The notes beneath the pieces were generated by a model. It worked only from the letters and a program-made list of their open reading frames with translations, made no database searches and had not been told where the DNA came from. Below, piece by piece: positions 7,785-15,797 of a stretch of 32,301 bases of DNA. The stretch's first letter is position 1. Every line of letters starts with the position of its first letter. The stretch comes from Altererythrobacter xiamenensis (GTDB lineage Bacteria > Pseudomonadota > Alphaproteobacteria > Sphingomonadales > Sphingomonadaceae). The translations under genes were made by a program, and so were the position numbers. The stretch covers positions 1-32,301 of the forward strand of contig CAMDSM010000005.1 of the NCBI GenBank assembly GCA_945906905.1, in the 5' to 3' direction.

Positions 7785-8936
7785 ATGAGTCAGACACTTG
7801 CCGAGCGGATCAACGCAGCATTCGCCGCCGAACAGGCCGCGCCGCTTGTGGCAAGGACGCGAGATGATATTCCGCGTTCGTATGATGCGATCAGCGATGA
7901 ATGGCTGACTTCAGTCTTGTGCGGCGATGTGCCGGGTGCCTCGGTGGTCAGCCATCGCCTCGGACCACCCGACGATGGCACCAACAACCGCCGCCGCATT
8001 TTCGTGGATTACAATCCGGCTGGACAGGGTGCGAACCTGCCTGCCAGCGTGTTCTGCAAGGCAACCTTCGGCCTGCCCAACCGCCAGATGCTTGGCCATT
8101 CCGGCGGAGTGTTGTGCGAAGTGACTTTCAACAATCATGCGCGCCAGTTGCTCGATTTCGAAGCACCGCGAGCCCTGCTCGCCAACTACGATCCAGTCAG
8201 CTTCGCATCGATTGTGGTGTTCGAGGACTTTGGCGAACGCGCCACATTCTGTTCAGAAGAAACCCGCGTCGATCAGGCCTTCGCGCGCGCGCAGCTGGAC
8301 ATCCTGGCGCGATTGCACGGCCGGTTTGCCGGAGCGCCCGAGCTGGCCGGAGTGCTCGCCGTGTTGCCGACGTGGTACGATCGCTTCCACAATCTTGCGA
8401 CGTTTCATCTGGAAGAATCGTGCGCTGCCGGGGTTGACGCCGCAGAAGCCTTCCTGCCCCCCGAACTGTTCGCCCGGCGTGCGCAAATCTGGCCTGCGAC
8501 ATTGCGCTCGCTGGAACTCCTGCGCGACCTGCCACTGACCTTGTGCCATGGCGATGTCCATCTCAAGAACTGGTATCAGTGCGATGACGGCAGATTGGGC
8601 CTGGGCGACTGGGGGGTGACGCATCGCGGACATTGGGCGCGCGACCTCGCCTACACGCTGACAACCGCACTGACGGTTGCGGATCGGCGGGCTTGGGAAG
8701 CCGATCTGGTCGCTTACTATCTGGATAGACTGGCGGCCGAGGGTGGCCCGCGCGAGCCTATGGATTCGGCCATGCGCGCTTACCGGCTTTCGCTTCCCAG
8801 CGCTTTCGCCTTCTGGACGCTGACCCTGAAACCGGACCCGGCCTTTCCCGACATGCAGCCGGTTGGCACGGCAAAGGTGTTCATCGAACGCATCGGTCAG
8901 GCCATGGCCGATCACAATGCGATCGATGTCCACTGA
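7785..8936 (+). CDS. APH-fold kinase 4, ecdysteroid-kinase/CHK-like branch
   Basis: 383 residues, last gene of the operon, 35 nt after the previous stop. It keeps the superfamily catalytic loop 'LCHGDVHLKN' (His255, Asp257) and a metal Asp in 'GLGDWGVTHRG' (Asp275), where the other kinases have 'LDWE'. It has a putative ATP-binding Lys in 'VFCKATF' and a conserved 'HLKNWY' step. Together these place it nearer the EcKL/DUF1679 (CHK-like) branch, whose characterised members phosphorylate hydroxyls of steroids or other lipophilic molecules. That is family knowledge; here the substrate is unknown. It differs clearly from kinases 1-3, so the operon has at least two, probably three, kinase specificities. 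No partner gene follows it. Confidence 0.83.
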   Translation: MSQTLAERINAAFAAEQAAPLVARTRDDIPRSYDAISDEWLTSVLCGDVPGASVVSHRLGPPDDGTNNRRRIFVDYNPAGQGANLPASVFCKATFGLPNRQMLGHSGGVLCEVTFNNHARQLLDFEAPRALLANYDPVSFASIVVFEDFGERATFCSEETRVDQAFARAQLDILARLHGRFAGAPELAGVLAVLPTWYDRFHNLATFHLEESCAAGVDAAEAFLPPELFARRAQIWPATLRSLELLRDLPLTLCHGDVHLKNWYQCDDGRLGLGDWGVTHRGHWARDLAYTLTTALTVADRRAWEADLVAYYLDRLAAEGGPREPMDSAMRAYRLSLPSAFAFWTLTLKPDPAFPDMQPVGTAKVFIERIGQAMADHNAIDVH

Positions 8937-9060
8937 CCACTTGGGGTGATTGGCTTGCGGGGGCGAGACCTTGCCGTGCTCGACCCTTACCGGCCCAGAA
9001 TTCCCGTGGTGCAATTGGTCTGCCAAGGTCGTGACAAGTGTTTTGACGATGGACGCCTAG

Positions 9061-11196
9061 TTACACATCGGCCTTTTGGGCGATCCGGTAGCGGTGGAGC
9101 ACGGGCTCGGTATAGCCGTTGGGCTGCCTAGCGCCTTCGAAAACAAGCTTGCGTGCGGCTTCCAGCGCCAGGCTTCCTGTTTTTCCAGCCATGGGCCGAT
9201 AAGCGGAATCACCAATATTTTGCTGGTCCACCCTGGCCGCCATCCGCAAGAGCGCAGTATCCACCTGACCTTCCGAGACAATACCGTGCAACAGCCAGTT
9301 GGCCACGTGCTGGCTCGAAATGCGCAAGGTAGCCCGGTCCTCCATCAGCGCCACGTCGTGGATGTCGGGCACCTTGGAGCAGCCGATCCCCTGATCGATC
9401 CAGCGCACCACATAACCTAGGATGCCTTGCAGGTTGTTGTCCAGTTCCTCGGCAATTGCGGCTGGCGACCAGTCTGATGGATTGCCCAGCGGAACCTGCA
9501 AGAGTGCCGTCAGCGGCGGGACGGACTGCTGTGCCACCGCTTGTTGTCGGGCGGCAACGTTGCATTGATGATAGTGCGTTGCGTGCAGGGTGGCCGCCGT
9601 GGGAGACGGCACCCAGGCCGTGCTCGCTCCTGATGCCGGATGAGCACCTTTTATCGCCAACATGTCAGCCATCAAGTCGGGTGCAGCCCACATACCTTTG
9701 CCGATCTGGGCGCGACCGATAAAGCCGCAGCCGATGCCGATAGCCACGTTGCGGGCCTCGTAGGCGGAAATCCAGGCCGCCTGCTTGATCTCACCCTTGC
9801 GGGCAAATGGTCCGGCCAGCATCGAGGTGTGGATCTCGTCGCCGGTGCGGTCGAGGAAGCCGGTGTTGATGAAGAAGATCCGGTCTTTCACAGCAGCGAT
9901 GCAGGCGGCGAGATTGGCACTGGTGCGCCGCTCCTCGTCCATCACGCCGATCTTGATCGTGTGCCGGGCGAGGCCGAGCAGGTCTTCAACCGCGTCGAAC
10001 ACCTCGTTGGCAAACGCTGCTTCTGCCGGACCGTGCATCTTGGGCTTGACCACATAGATGCTGCCAGCGCGGCTGTTGCGGAAGCGGCTGTGCCCGCGCA
10101 AATCGTGCAACCCGATCAGGCAGGTCAGCGCCGCATCGAGCAGGCCTTCGAAAACCTCTTCGCCAGCGCCATCCAAAATCGCCGGTGTGGTCATCAGATG
10201 GCCGACATTGCGAACCAGCAGCAGGCTGCGGCCGGACAGGACCAGTTCGCTGCCATCGGTTGCATGATAGGACCGGTCAGGGGCGAGCGCTCGCGCCATG
10301 GTCTTGCCGTTCTTGGAAAAATGCTCGGTCAGATCACCGCGCATCAGGCCAAGCCAGTTGCGGTAGGCCGCAACCTTGTCAGCCGCATCGACCGCTGCCA
10401 CCGAATCCTCGAAATCGACAATCGTGCTCAGGGCACTTTCCAGCACCACGTCGGCAATTCCGGCGGGGTGCTGAGAACCGGCCGGATGATCCCGATCAAA
10501 CCTGACCTCGATATGCAGCCCGTGGTTGCGCAGCAGGACGGCGTGCTTGGCCCGGCCGACCAGTTGCTGCGGATCGACCAGCACGATCAGATCGGGGTCC
10601 GTCAGGTCGCGCCACGAGCCATTGGCCAGCGGCACGGCCTGATCGAGAAACGCCATCGCCCACGCAATCACCCGCTCGCCCCGTCGCGGGCAATAGGGTC
10701 CCGGGGCAGGCAAGTCACCCAAGGCATCGGTGCCGTAGAGCGCATCGTAAAGGCTGCCCCAGCGCGCATTGGCGGCGTTGAGGGCGAAGCGCGCATTGAG
10801 CGCAGGCACCACCAGTTGCGGCCCGGCGGTACAGGATATCTCCGGATCGACATTGCCCGTGGTGATCGCAAAGGCAGGCGGATCGTCGACCAGATAGCCG
10901 ATCTGCCGCAGATAGGCTTCGGGCGCCCCGGTGCCCGAAGCCGGATTGGCCCGATGCCAATTGTCGATCAGGTTTTGCAACCGGTCGCGTTCGGCCAGCA
11001 GCTGGCGGTTGCGCGGCGTGAAGCGGGCAAACAGCGCAGCCAGACCCGACCAGAATGCGTCCTGCCCCACACCGGAGCCGGGCAGAACCTCGTCCTCGAC
11101 GAACCGGACGAGACATTCGGCGACCGCCAGGCCCGCCCGGCTTACCCGCGCCGAAGCGAGCGGTTCGTCATGGGTTGGCGCTGCGGTACTGGCCAT
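9061..11196 (-). CDS. glcB: malate synthase G
   Basis: 711 residues, the normal length for malate synthase G, which condenses glyoxylate with acetyl-CoA to give malate in the cytosol, the second step of the glyoxylate shunt. Recognisable blocks include '[35 protein letters not shown]' (given in fragments: '[20 protein letters not shown]'), 'ATVDFEDSV'-type '[15 protein letters not shown]', 'GHLMTTPAI', '[16 protein letters not shown]', '[15 protein letters not shown]' and '[16 protein letters not shown]'. The start has a strong ribosome site (GGAGGT) placed right behind the stop of the upstream 50-codon ORF. Gene order aceA - small ORF - glcB on the minus strand, with gaps of 31 and 11 nt, indicates one operon, probably controlled by the divergent RamB-type regulator. 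Confidence 0.97.
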   Translation of the reverse strand: MASTAAPTHDEPLASARVSRAGLAVAECLVRFVEDEVLPGSGVGQDAFWSGLAALFARFTPRNRQLLAERDRLQNLIDNWHRANPASGTGAPEAYLRQIGYLVDDPPAFAITTGNVDPEISCTAGPQLVVPALNARFALNAANARWGSLYDALYGTDALGDLPAPGPYCPRRGERVIAWAMAFLDQAVPLANGSWRDLTDPDLIVLVDPQQLVGRAKHAVLLRNHGLHIEVRFDRDHPAGSQHPAGIADVVLESALSTIVDFEDSVAAVDAADKVAAYRNWLGLMRGDLTEHFSKNGKTMARALAPDRSYHATDGSELVLSGRSLLLVRNVGHLMTTPAILDGAGEEVFEGLLDAALTCLIGLHDLRGHSRFRNSRAGSIYVVKPKMHGPAEAAFANEVFDAVEDLLGLARHTIKIGVMDEERRTSANLAACIAAVKDRIFFINTGFLDRTGDEIHTSMLAGPFARKGEIKQAAWISAYEARNVAIGIGCGFIGRAQIGKGMWAAPDLMADMLAIKGAHPASGASTAWVPSPTAATLHATHYHQCNVAARQQAVAQQSVPPLTALLQVPLGNPSDWSPAAIAEELDNNLQGILGYVVRWIDQGIGCSKVPDIHDVALMEDRATLRISSQHVANWLLHGIVSEGQVDTALLRMAARVDQQNIGDSAYRPMAGKTGSLALEAARKLVFEGARQPNGYTEPVLHRYRIAQKADV

Positions 11197-11207
11197 CGCC
11201 TACCTCC

Positions 11208-11360
11208 TTATCCCAACCGGCCGAGGCGGTGGTGCAGGTTGACGTATTTCTGCGTGTCAGCTTCGCCATCGTGGACGCGGATATAGTCGACCACCGCCTT
11301 GCGGATCAGGCGGAAGTCTTCGGTTGAAAAAACGGGGCGGGCCCGGGTCGGTTCACTCAT
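11208..11360 (-). CDS. 50-residue protein between aceA and glcB
   Basis: A complete small ORF: ATG at 11360, AGGAA ribosome site, stop TAA at 11208. The product begins 'MSEPTRARPVFSTEDFRLI' and ends 'KYVNLHHRLGRLG'. It is basic, probably two helices, without a membrane segment. It fills the aceA-glcB gap, and its stop codon lies immediately before the Shine-Dalgarno sequence of glcB, which suggests translational coupling. I believe similar short proteins lie in this position in other sphingomonads, but that is memory and not checked. A role as regulator or stabiliser of the shunt enzymes is only a guess. Confidence 0.75.
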   Translation of the reverse strand: MSEPTRARPVFSTEDFRLIRKAVVDYIRVHDGEADTQKYVNLHHRLGRLG

Positions 11361-11391
11361 CTCTGGTTCCTTTCGTGGTGGTGCGGGCGGA

Positions 11392-12990
11392 TCAGGCCGC
11401 CGCGAACTGGTTCATGGTGTTGTGCTCGCCGCCGGCCTTGAGTGCGGCTTCCCCGGCGAAGGCTTCCTTGTGATCGTCGCCAATGTCGGACCCGGACATG
11501 GCCTGATGGCGAACGCAGGCAATCCCCTGCCTGATCTCCTCGCGCTGCACAGTGCGGACATAGCCCAGCATGCCCTCGTCACCGAAATAGCGCTTGGCCA
11601 GATTGTCGGTGCTGAGCGCGGCCGTGTGATAGGTCGGCAGGGTGATCAGATGATGGAAGATGCCAGCCTCGCGGGCCGAATCTGCCTGGAACGAGCGGAT
11701 CCGATCATCAGCCTCCTGCCCCAGCGCGGTTTCGTCAAACTCCGCGCTCATCAGCCGCGCCCGGTCATAGTCCGCCAGATCGCGGCCCTGTTCCGCCCAG
11801 TCATCGAACACCTGGCAACGGAAATTGAGCGTCCAGTTGAAGCTGGGCGAATTATTGTAGACCAGCTTGGCATTGGGCACCGCCTCGCGGATCCGCCGGA
11901 CCATGCCGCTGATCTGGCCGATGTGCGGCTTTTCGGTTTCGATCCACAGCAAGTCAGCGCCGTTCTGCAGGCTGGTGATACAATCGAGCACCACGCGATC
12001 CTCGCCCGATCCGGGGCGGAATTGGAACAGGTTGGACGCGAGGCGCTTGGGGGCCAGCAGCTTGCCATTACGGCTGATCAACACCTGGCCATTGCCAATC
12101 TGGCTGGGGGTGATCTCCTCGCCGTCGAGGAAGCTGTTGTACTGGTCGCCAAGATCACCCGGCTCGCGGCTGAAGGCGATCTGCTTGGTCAGGCCCGCGC
12201 CCAGCGAATCGGTGCGGGCAACGATGATCCCGTTCTCCACCCCCAGTTCGAGGAAAGCATAGCGGATGGCGCGGATCTTCTGCAGGAAGTCCTCGTGCGG
12301 CACGGTCACCTTGCCGTCCTGGTGGCCGCATTGCTTCTCGTCGGAAACCTGATTTTCGATTTGCAGCGCGCAGGCGCCCGCCTCGATCATTTTGCGCGCC
12401 AGCAGATAGGTCGCCTCGGCATTGCCAAAGCCGGCGTCGATATCGGCAATGATCGGCACGACATGGGATTCAAAATTGTCGATGGCCTGCTCAATCCGGC
12501 GGGCCTCCACCTCGTCACCGCGAGTGCGGGCAGCGTCGAGCTTGCGGAACAGATCGCCCAGTTCGCGCGCGTCGGCCTGCCGCAGGAAGGTGTAAAGTTC
12601 CTCGATCAGCGCCGGAACGCTTGTCTTCTCGTGCATGGACTGGTCGGGCAGCGGGCCGAATTCGCTGCGCAGAGCGGCGATCATCCAGCCCGAGAGATAG
12701 AGATAGCGGCCCTTGGTGGAGCCGAAATGCTTCTTGATGCTGATCAGCTTCTGCTGGCCAATGAACCCGTGCCAGCACCCCAGCGAGCGGGTGTAGTTGG
12801 CCGGATCGGCATCATAGGCGGCCATGTCCAGGCGCATGATCTGCGCGGTGTGGCGGGCAATGTCGAGAACGGTCTGGAAACGGTTCTGCAGCCGCATCCG
12901 TGTGGCCGCTTCGGCATCAATCCCGGCCCAGCTTTGGCCGCTGGCCGAAATGGTCTGCCGCAGTCCGGCGAGTGTGGAGTGGTAAGCCAT
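11392..12990 (-). CDS. aceA: isocitrate lyase
   Basis: 532 residues from the ATG at 12990 ('MAYHSTLAGL'), which has GAGGAA about 8 nt upstream; an in-frame start 15 nt further out is less likely. It cleaves isocitrate to succinate and glyoxylate, the committed step of the glyoxylate shunt for growth on acetate, fatty acids or leucine-derived acetyl-CoA. The signature is 'DEKQCGHQDGK' with the catalytic Cys at 221, preceded by 'IIADIDAGFGNAEATY' for magnesium and substrate binding. The length fits the long bacterial class represented in Pseudomonas (about 530 residues) rather than the 430-residue E. coli type. It is first in the minus-strand operon and divergent from the regulator gene at 13120 across a 129-nt intergenic region with repeats. 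Confidence 0.97.
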   Translation of the reverse strand: MAYHSTLAGLRQTISASGQSWAGIDAEAATRMRLQNRFQTVLDIARHTAQIMRLDMAAYDADPANYTRSLGCWHGFIGQQKLISIKKHFGSTKGRYLYLSGWMIAALRSEFGPLPDQSMHEKTSVPALIEELYTFLRQADARELGDLFRKLDAARTRGDEVEARRIEQAIDNFESHVVPIIADIDAGFGNAEATYLLARKMIEAGACALQIENQVSDEKQCGHQDGKVTVPHEDFLQKIRAIRYAFLELGVENGIIVARTDSLGAGLTKQIAFSREPGDLGDQYNSFLDGEEITPSQIGNGQVLISRNGKLLAPKRLASNLFQFRPGSGEDRVVLDCITSLQNGADLLWIETEKPHIGQISGMVRRIREAVPNAKLVYNNSPSFNWTLNFRCQVFDDWAEQGRDLADYDRARLMSAEFDETALGQEADDRIRSFQADSAREAGIFHHLITLPTYHTAALSTDNLAKRYFGDEGMLGYVRTVQREEIRQGIACVRHQAMSGSDIGDDHKEAFAGEAALKAGGEHNTMNQFAAA

Positions 12991-13058
12991 TGTTCGATTC
13001 CTCAAAACGTGATGGCACCACTTGCCTCGGTTTGCAGGGATCGACGAGGGGGTTCGAT

Positions 13059-13115
13059 GTCCGATTGTCCAACTTTACAAAAAACTCTTGTATAGTTGTA
13101 TAGTTTGTCCGATTG
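13059..13115. promoter_or_regulatory. repeat-rich aceA / ramB-type divergent control region
   Basis: Between aceA and the divergent regulator there is a 10-bp direct repeat TGTCCGATTG at 13059-13068 and 13106-13115, and between the copies a perfect 8-bp tandem TGTATAGT at 13089-13096 and 13097-13104. The stretch is AT-rich beside GC-rich genes. These are candidate operator half-sites for the regulator encoded next door, placed to control both directions. No footprint exists here; the assignment is positional. Confidence 0.5.
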
Positions 13116-13119
13116 CTTG

Positions 13120-14520
13120 ATGCCTATGGCACGTAAGACAATCTACATGGGGCCGCGCCTCAAGCGGCTGCGGCGCGAACTGCGGCTGACCCAGAACGAC
13201 ATGGCAACCGATCTGGAGATTTCGCCCAGCTATGTCGCCCTGCTGGAGCGCAACCAGCGGCCTGTCACGGCGGACCTGCTGCTCAAGCTGGCTTCGATCT
13301 ACCAAATTGATCTGGCCGACCTCGCCCACGGCGATGTTGAGCAAACGACGGGCAAGTTGCAGGCGATCCTGCGCCAGCCGTTCTTTTCCGAGATCGACCT
13401 GCCGGCGATCGACATTGCAGACATCGCCACCAGCTATCCCGGTTTTGCCGAAGCCATGCTCCGCCTGCATCAGGCGCATGAACAGGCCCAGTTGGCGCTG
13501 GCGATCCGCCGCGAGCGGGCAGAAGGCAGCACCGGTACACGCGAACCGGGCGAGGAAGTTGGCGCCTTTCTAGCCGCCCATCACAACAGCTTTGCCGAAC
13601 TCGATCACAGCGCCGAAACGCTGGCGGCAGAACTTGGCAGCGCGCAAGCCATGGCCTCCTACATCACCCGCGAGCACCAGATCCGCGTGGAATTCGTGGA
13701 GCCCGGCGCGATCCGGCAGGCCTTGCGGTTCTACGACTATCACCGCGCCCGCCTGTTGGTGAACGCCTGGCTGGGCGAAGCGGGGCGGCGGTTTCAGCTG
13801 GCGCTGCATATTGCCATGCTCGAACAGAACAAGACCATCGCCGCACTGATCGATCCCACACCCTTCGACAGTGCCAACGGGCGAATTATGGCCGAGCAGG
13901 CCTTGCGCAACTATTGGGCCGCCGCGGTACTCATGCCCTATGCGCCGTTCCTCGCAGCCGCCCGCCGCCTGCGCTATGATGTCGCAGCGCTGGCCGCGAC
14001 CTTTCAGGTCAGCTTCGAGCAGGTGGCACACCGGCTGACCACCCTACAGCAGGATGGCGCAAGCGGAGTGCCGTTTTTCCTGGTGCGCGTGGATCAGGCC
14101 GGGAACGTGTCGAAGCGGCTCGACGGCAGCGGCCTGCCCTTTGCCCGCATGGCTGGTGGCTGCCCCTTGTGGGCCGCCCACACCAGCTTCGCCCGCCCGG
14201 AGGAGGTGATCGCGCAACTGGTCGAACTGCCCGATGGACAGCGGTTTGTCACCGTGGCTCACTGCGCGTTCGCCGGCACAGGCGGTTTCGCCGCCCCGCG
14301 CAACCTGCGGGCGGTAGCGCTGACCTGCTCGGCCGAGCATCTCGACCAGCTTGTCTATGCCGATCACTTGTCCGCCACTGAGCCGACCGGCATCGGCATT
14401 TCCTGCCGTGTCTGCCATCGCCTCAATTGCATGGCCCGCTCAGCCCTGCCGATTGGCCGCGAAGCCTTGCCCGACACCTACCTCAGGCCGAGCACACCAT
14501 TTTCGTTCGAAGGTGAATGA
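13120..14520 (+). CDS. RamB/ScfR-type short-chain fatty acyl transcriptional regulator
   Basis: 466 residues from ATG 13120 ('MPMARKTIYMG'); an ATG two codons later is nearly as good. The N-terminal XRE helix-turn-helix (residues about 8-62: 'GPRLKRLRRELRLTQ', 'SPSYVALLERNQRPV') is followed by a degenerate ImmA/IrrE-like domain without the HExxH metalloprotease motif, then a C-terminal DUF2083-type domain ending in a Cys cluster 'CRVCHRLNC'. RamB in Corynebacterium and ScfR-type proteins control acetate and glyoxylate-shunt genes, probably sensing acyl-CoA. Its position divergent to aceA strongly supports the same target here. Whether it represses or activates cannot be told. It is complete and looks functional. 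Confidence 0.9.
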   Translation: MPMARKTIYMGPRLKRLRRELRLTQNDMATDLEISPSYVALLERNQRPVTADLLLKLASIYQIDLADLAHGDVEQTTGKLQAILRQPFFSEIDLPAIDIADIATSYPGFAEAMLRLHQAHEQAQLALAIRRERAEGSTGTREPGEEVGAFLAAHHNSFAELDHSAETLAAELGSAQAMASYITREHQIRVEFVEPGAIRQALRFYDYHRARLLVNAWLGEAGRRFQLALHIAMLEQNKTIAALIDPTPFDSANGRIMAEQALRNYWAAAVLMPYAPFLAAARRLRYDVAALAATFQVSFEQVAHRLTTLQQDGASGVPFFLVRVDQAGNVSKRLDGSGLPFARMAGGCPLWAAHTSFARPEEVIAQLVELPDGQRFVTVAHCAFAGTGGFAAPRNLRAVALTCSAEHLDQLVYADHLSATEPTGIGISCRVCHRLNCMARSALPIGREALPDTYLRPSTPFSFEGE

Positions 14521-14538
14521 AAAGGCCTTCGTCCGCTC

Positions 14539-14820
14539 TTACACGAAATTGCCCAGCTCGATTTCGAGCAGTCTTTCAGCGGATCCACGCCCGCCAGCAT
14601 CGCCGCTTCGCTGATCGCCGTCTCGCGCGGGAAATTCTTCTGAAACTGGATCAGCGTGCGCATCGAATGAACGCTGAGACCGATCGCAAGCAGGCATTCC
14701 GCCTGCCCAATTTACATAGTGCCGATAGCGTGCTCGCGGACATTGGCCACCTCGCCATAAACCGCGGCCATCTGGCCTGCCGAAAACAGGACCGCTGCGA
14801 TACCAACCTGCTGCGCTAGT
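14539..14820 (-). pseudogene. degenerate minus-strand gene remnant, unidentified
   Basis: This 320-nt gap holds no intact gene. The minus strand reads as a plausible protein for about 90 codons ('GEVANVREHAIGTM', in-frame TAA, then 'ECLLAIGLSVHSMRTLIQF' and 'ETAISEAAMLAGVDPL') and then needs a frameshift to reach a natural-looking end 'LLEIELGNFV' with stop at 14539. One internal stop plus one shift indicates a decayed gene or gene tail. I do not recognise the family. It lies downstream of both flanking convergent genes. Confidence 0.45.
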
Positions 14821-14840
14821 CGTGGTACCCAACGCCCCGA

Positions 14841-15650
14841 TCAGTGATAGGCCTGCATGTAGCCACCATCTGCGACGATATATTGGCCCGAAATATAGCC
14901 CGCATCCCGCGAACACAGAAACGCGACTAGCGATCCAACTTCCTCCGGCTGGCCAAACCTGTTGGCCGGAATCCGCCGCAGGAAATCGTCCAGAAACGGC
15001 CCGATCGCCATCCCCGCATCCGCCGCGCATTGATCGAAAAACGCTGCATAGGCAGGGCCAGTGTCGATGAATCCTGGCGCAACCGTGTTGACTGTGATCC
15101 CGTGTGGCCCAAGCTCGTCGGCGAGGCTGCGGCTCAGGCCTAGCCCGGCGGGCCGGACAGTATTGGCGAGGATATAGTCGAAGTTCAGCACCGAAGCGCG
15201 AGCGGGCGATTTTGCCGCACCTGATCCGATGGTCACGATCCGGCCCCACCGCCGATCCTTCATCGCCGGAACGAGGGCTTTTGCAAAATGGCGGAAAGCC
15301 TTCACGATGTTGAGATAAGCTTCGTCAAACGCATCGTCATCAAAGGCATCAAACCCTCCTGAAGGTGGCGCGACCGGGGTGAAGATGGCGATATCGGGCG
15401 CACCGAACGCCTTTTTCGCTTCGCTGACGATGTAGTCATAGGCCGCAAGGTCCGTGAGATCGGCAGAAACGCCGACCGCCTTGCCGCCTTTTGCCGCGAT
15501 GGCCGAGACAGTCTCGTCCAGCCCCGCTTTGCCGCGCGCCACCACGACGATCAGCGCACCATTTTCGCCCAGCCGCTCGGCGGTAACGCGGCCCATCCCG
15601 TGGGTGCCGCCGGTTACCAGTGCGACTTTGTCCCTTATTCCAAGATCCAT
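14841..15650 (-). CDS. short-chain dehydrogenase/reductase-family protein with an altered active site
   Basis: 269 residues from ATG 15650; longer upstream starts add an unrelated N-terminus. Rossmann fold with the cofactor loop 'VTGGTHGMG' (residues 12-20), the 'NAG'-region replaced by 'IFTPVAP', the SDR Ser in 'TIGSGAAKSP', and the C-terminal 'GITVNTVAPGFIDTG' and 'GYISGQYIVADGGY'. The catalytic Tyr-x3-Lys is changed: Tyr159 is followed by Asn163 ('DYILANTVRPAG') where Lys is expected. Some SDR subgroups carry a similar Ser/Ala-Asn step, so it may still be active with another base, or may be a binding protein. It is transcribed away from the CapA-like gene, with a shared intergenic motif at 15711. 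Confidence 0.88.
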   Translation of the reverse strand: MDLGIRDKVALVTGGTHGMGRVTAERLGENGALIVVVARGKAGLDETVSAIAAKGGKAVGVSADLTDLAAYDYIVSEAKKAFGAPDIAIFTPVAPPSGGFDAFDDDAFDEAYLNIVKAFRHFAKALVPAMKDRRWGRIVTIGSGAAKSPARASVLNFDYILANTVRPAGLGLSRSLADELGPHGITVNTVAPGFIDTGPAYAAFFDQCAADAGMAIGPFLDDFLRRIPANRFGQPEEVGSLVAFLCSRDAGYISGQYIVADGGYMQAYH

Positions 15651-15710
15651 GATCTGCCTGCTCCCTACGCTTGTTCGCGGGCTGTTATGCGAAAGCCGGC
15701 AAGCTGCCCT

Positions 15711-15723
15711 GCCTACCCAAAGG
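15711..15723 (-). promoter_or_regulatory. candidate operator, copy 1 of a 13-bp motif
   Basis: On the minus strand this reads CCTTTGGGTAGGC, differing at one position from the copy at 17988-18000 (CCTTTGGATAGGC). It lies in the 147-nt divergent region between the SDR start (15650, about 60 nt away) and the CapA-like start (15798, about 75 nt away), where it could serve both promoters. The activator or repressor is not known. Confidence 0.45.
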
Positions 15724-15797
15724 AGGGGGCAAGGGGGCAGCAAGGCATGATTACCTGCGGCATTCGCGCAGTCTGCGAAACGCGCAAGGAACAGCAG

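Noticed and set aside
1728-8936. Aminoglycoside resistance genes
   Set aside because: The APH fold is shared, but the 'LDWELAHxGD' type motifs, the operon partners and the number of copies fit small-molecule or acyl-CoA kinases, not resistance enzymes.
8946-9131. 61-codon plus-strand ORF between kinase 4 and glcB
   Set aside because: It overlaps the glcB end, has no ribosome site and gives an Arg/Gly-rich translation without features.
9640-13095. Two long plus-strand frames (548 and 598 codons) opposite malate synthase and isocitrate lyase
   Set aside because: The opposite strand encodes full-length, unmistakable enzymes; the antisense translations are low-complexity and have no ribosome sites or motifs.
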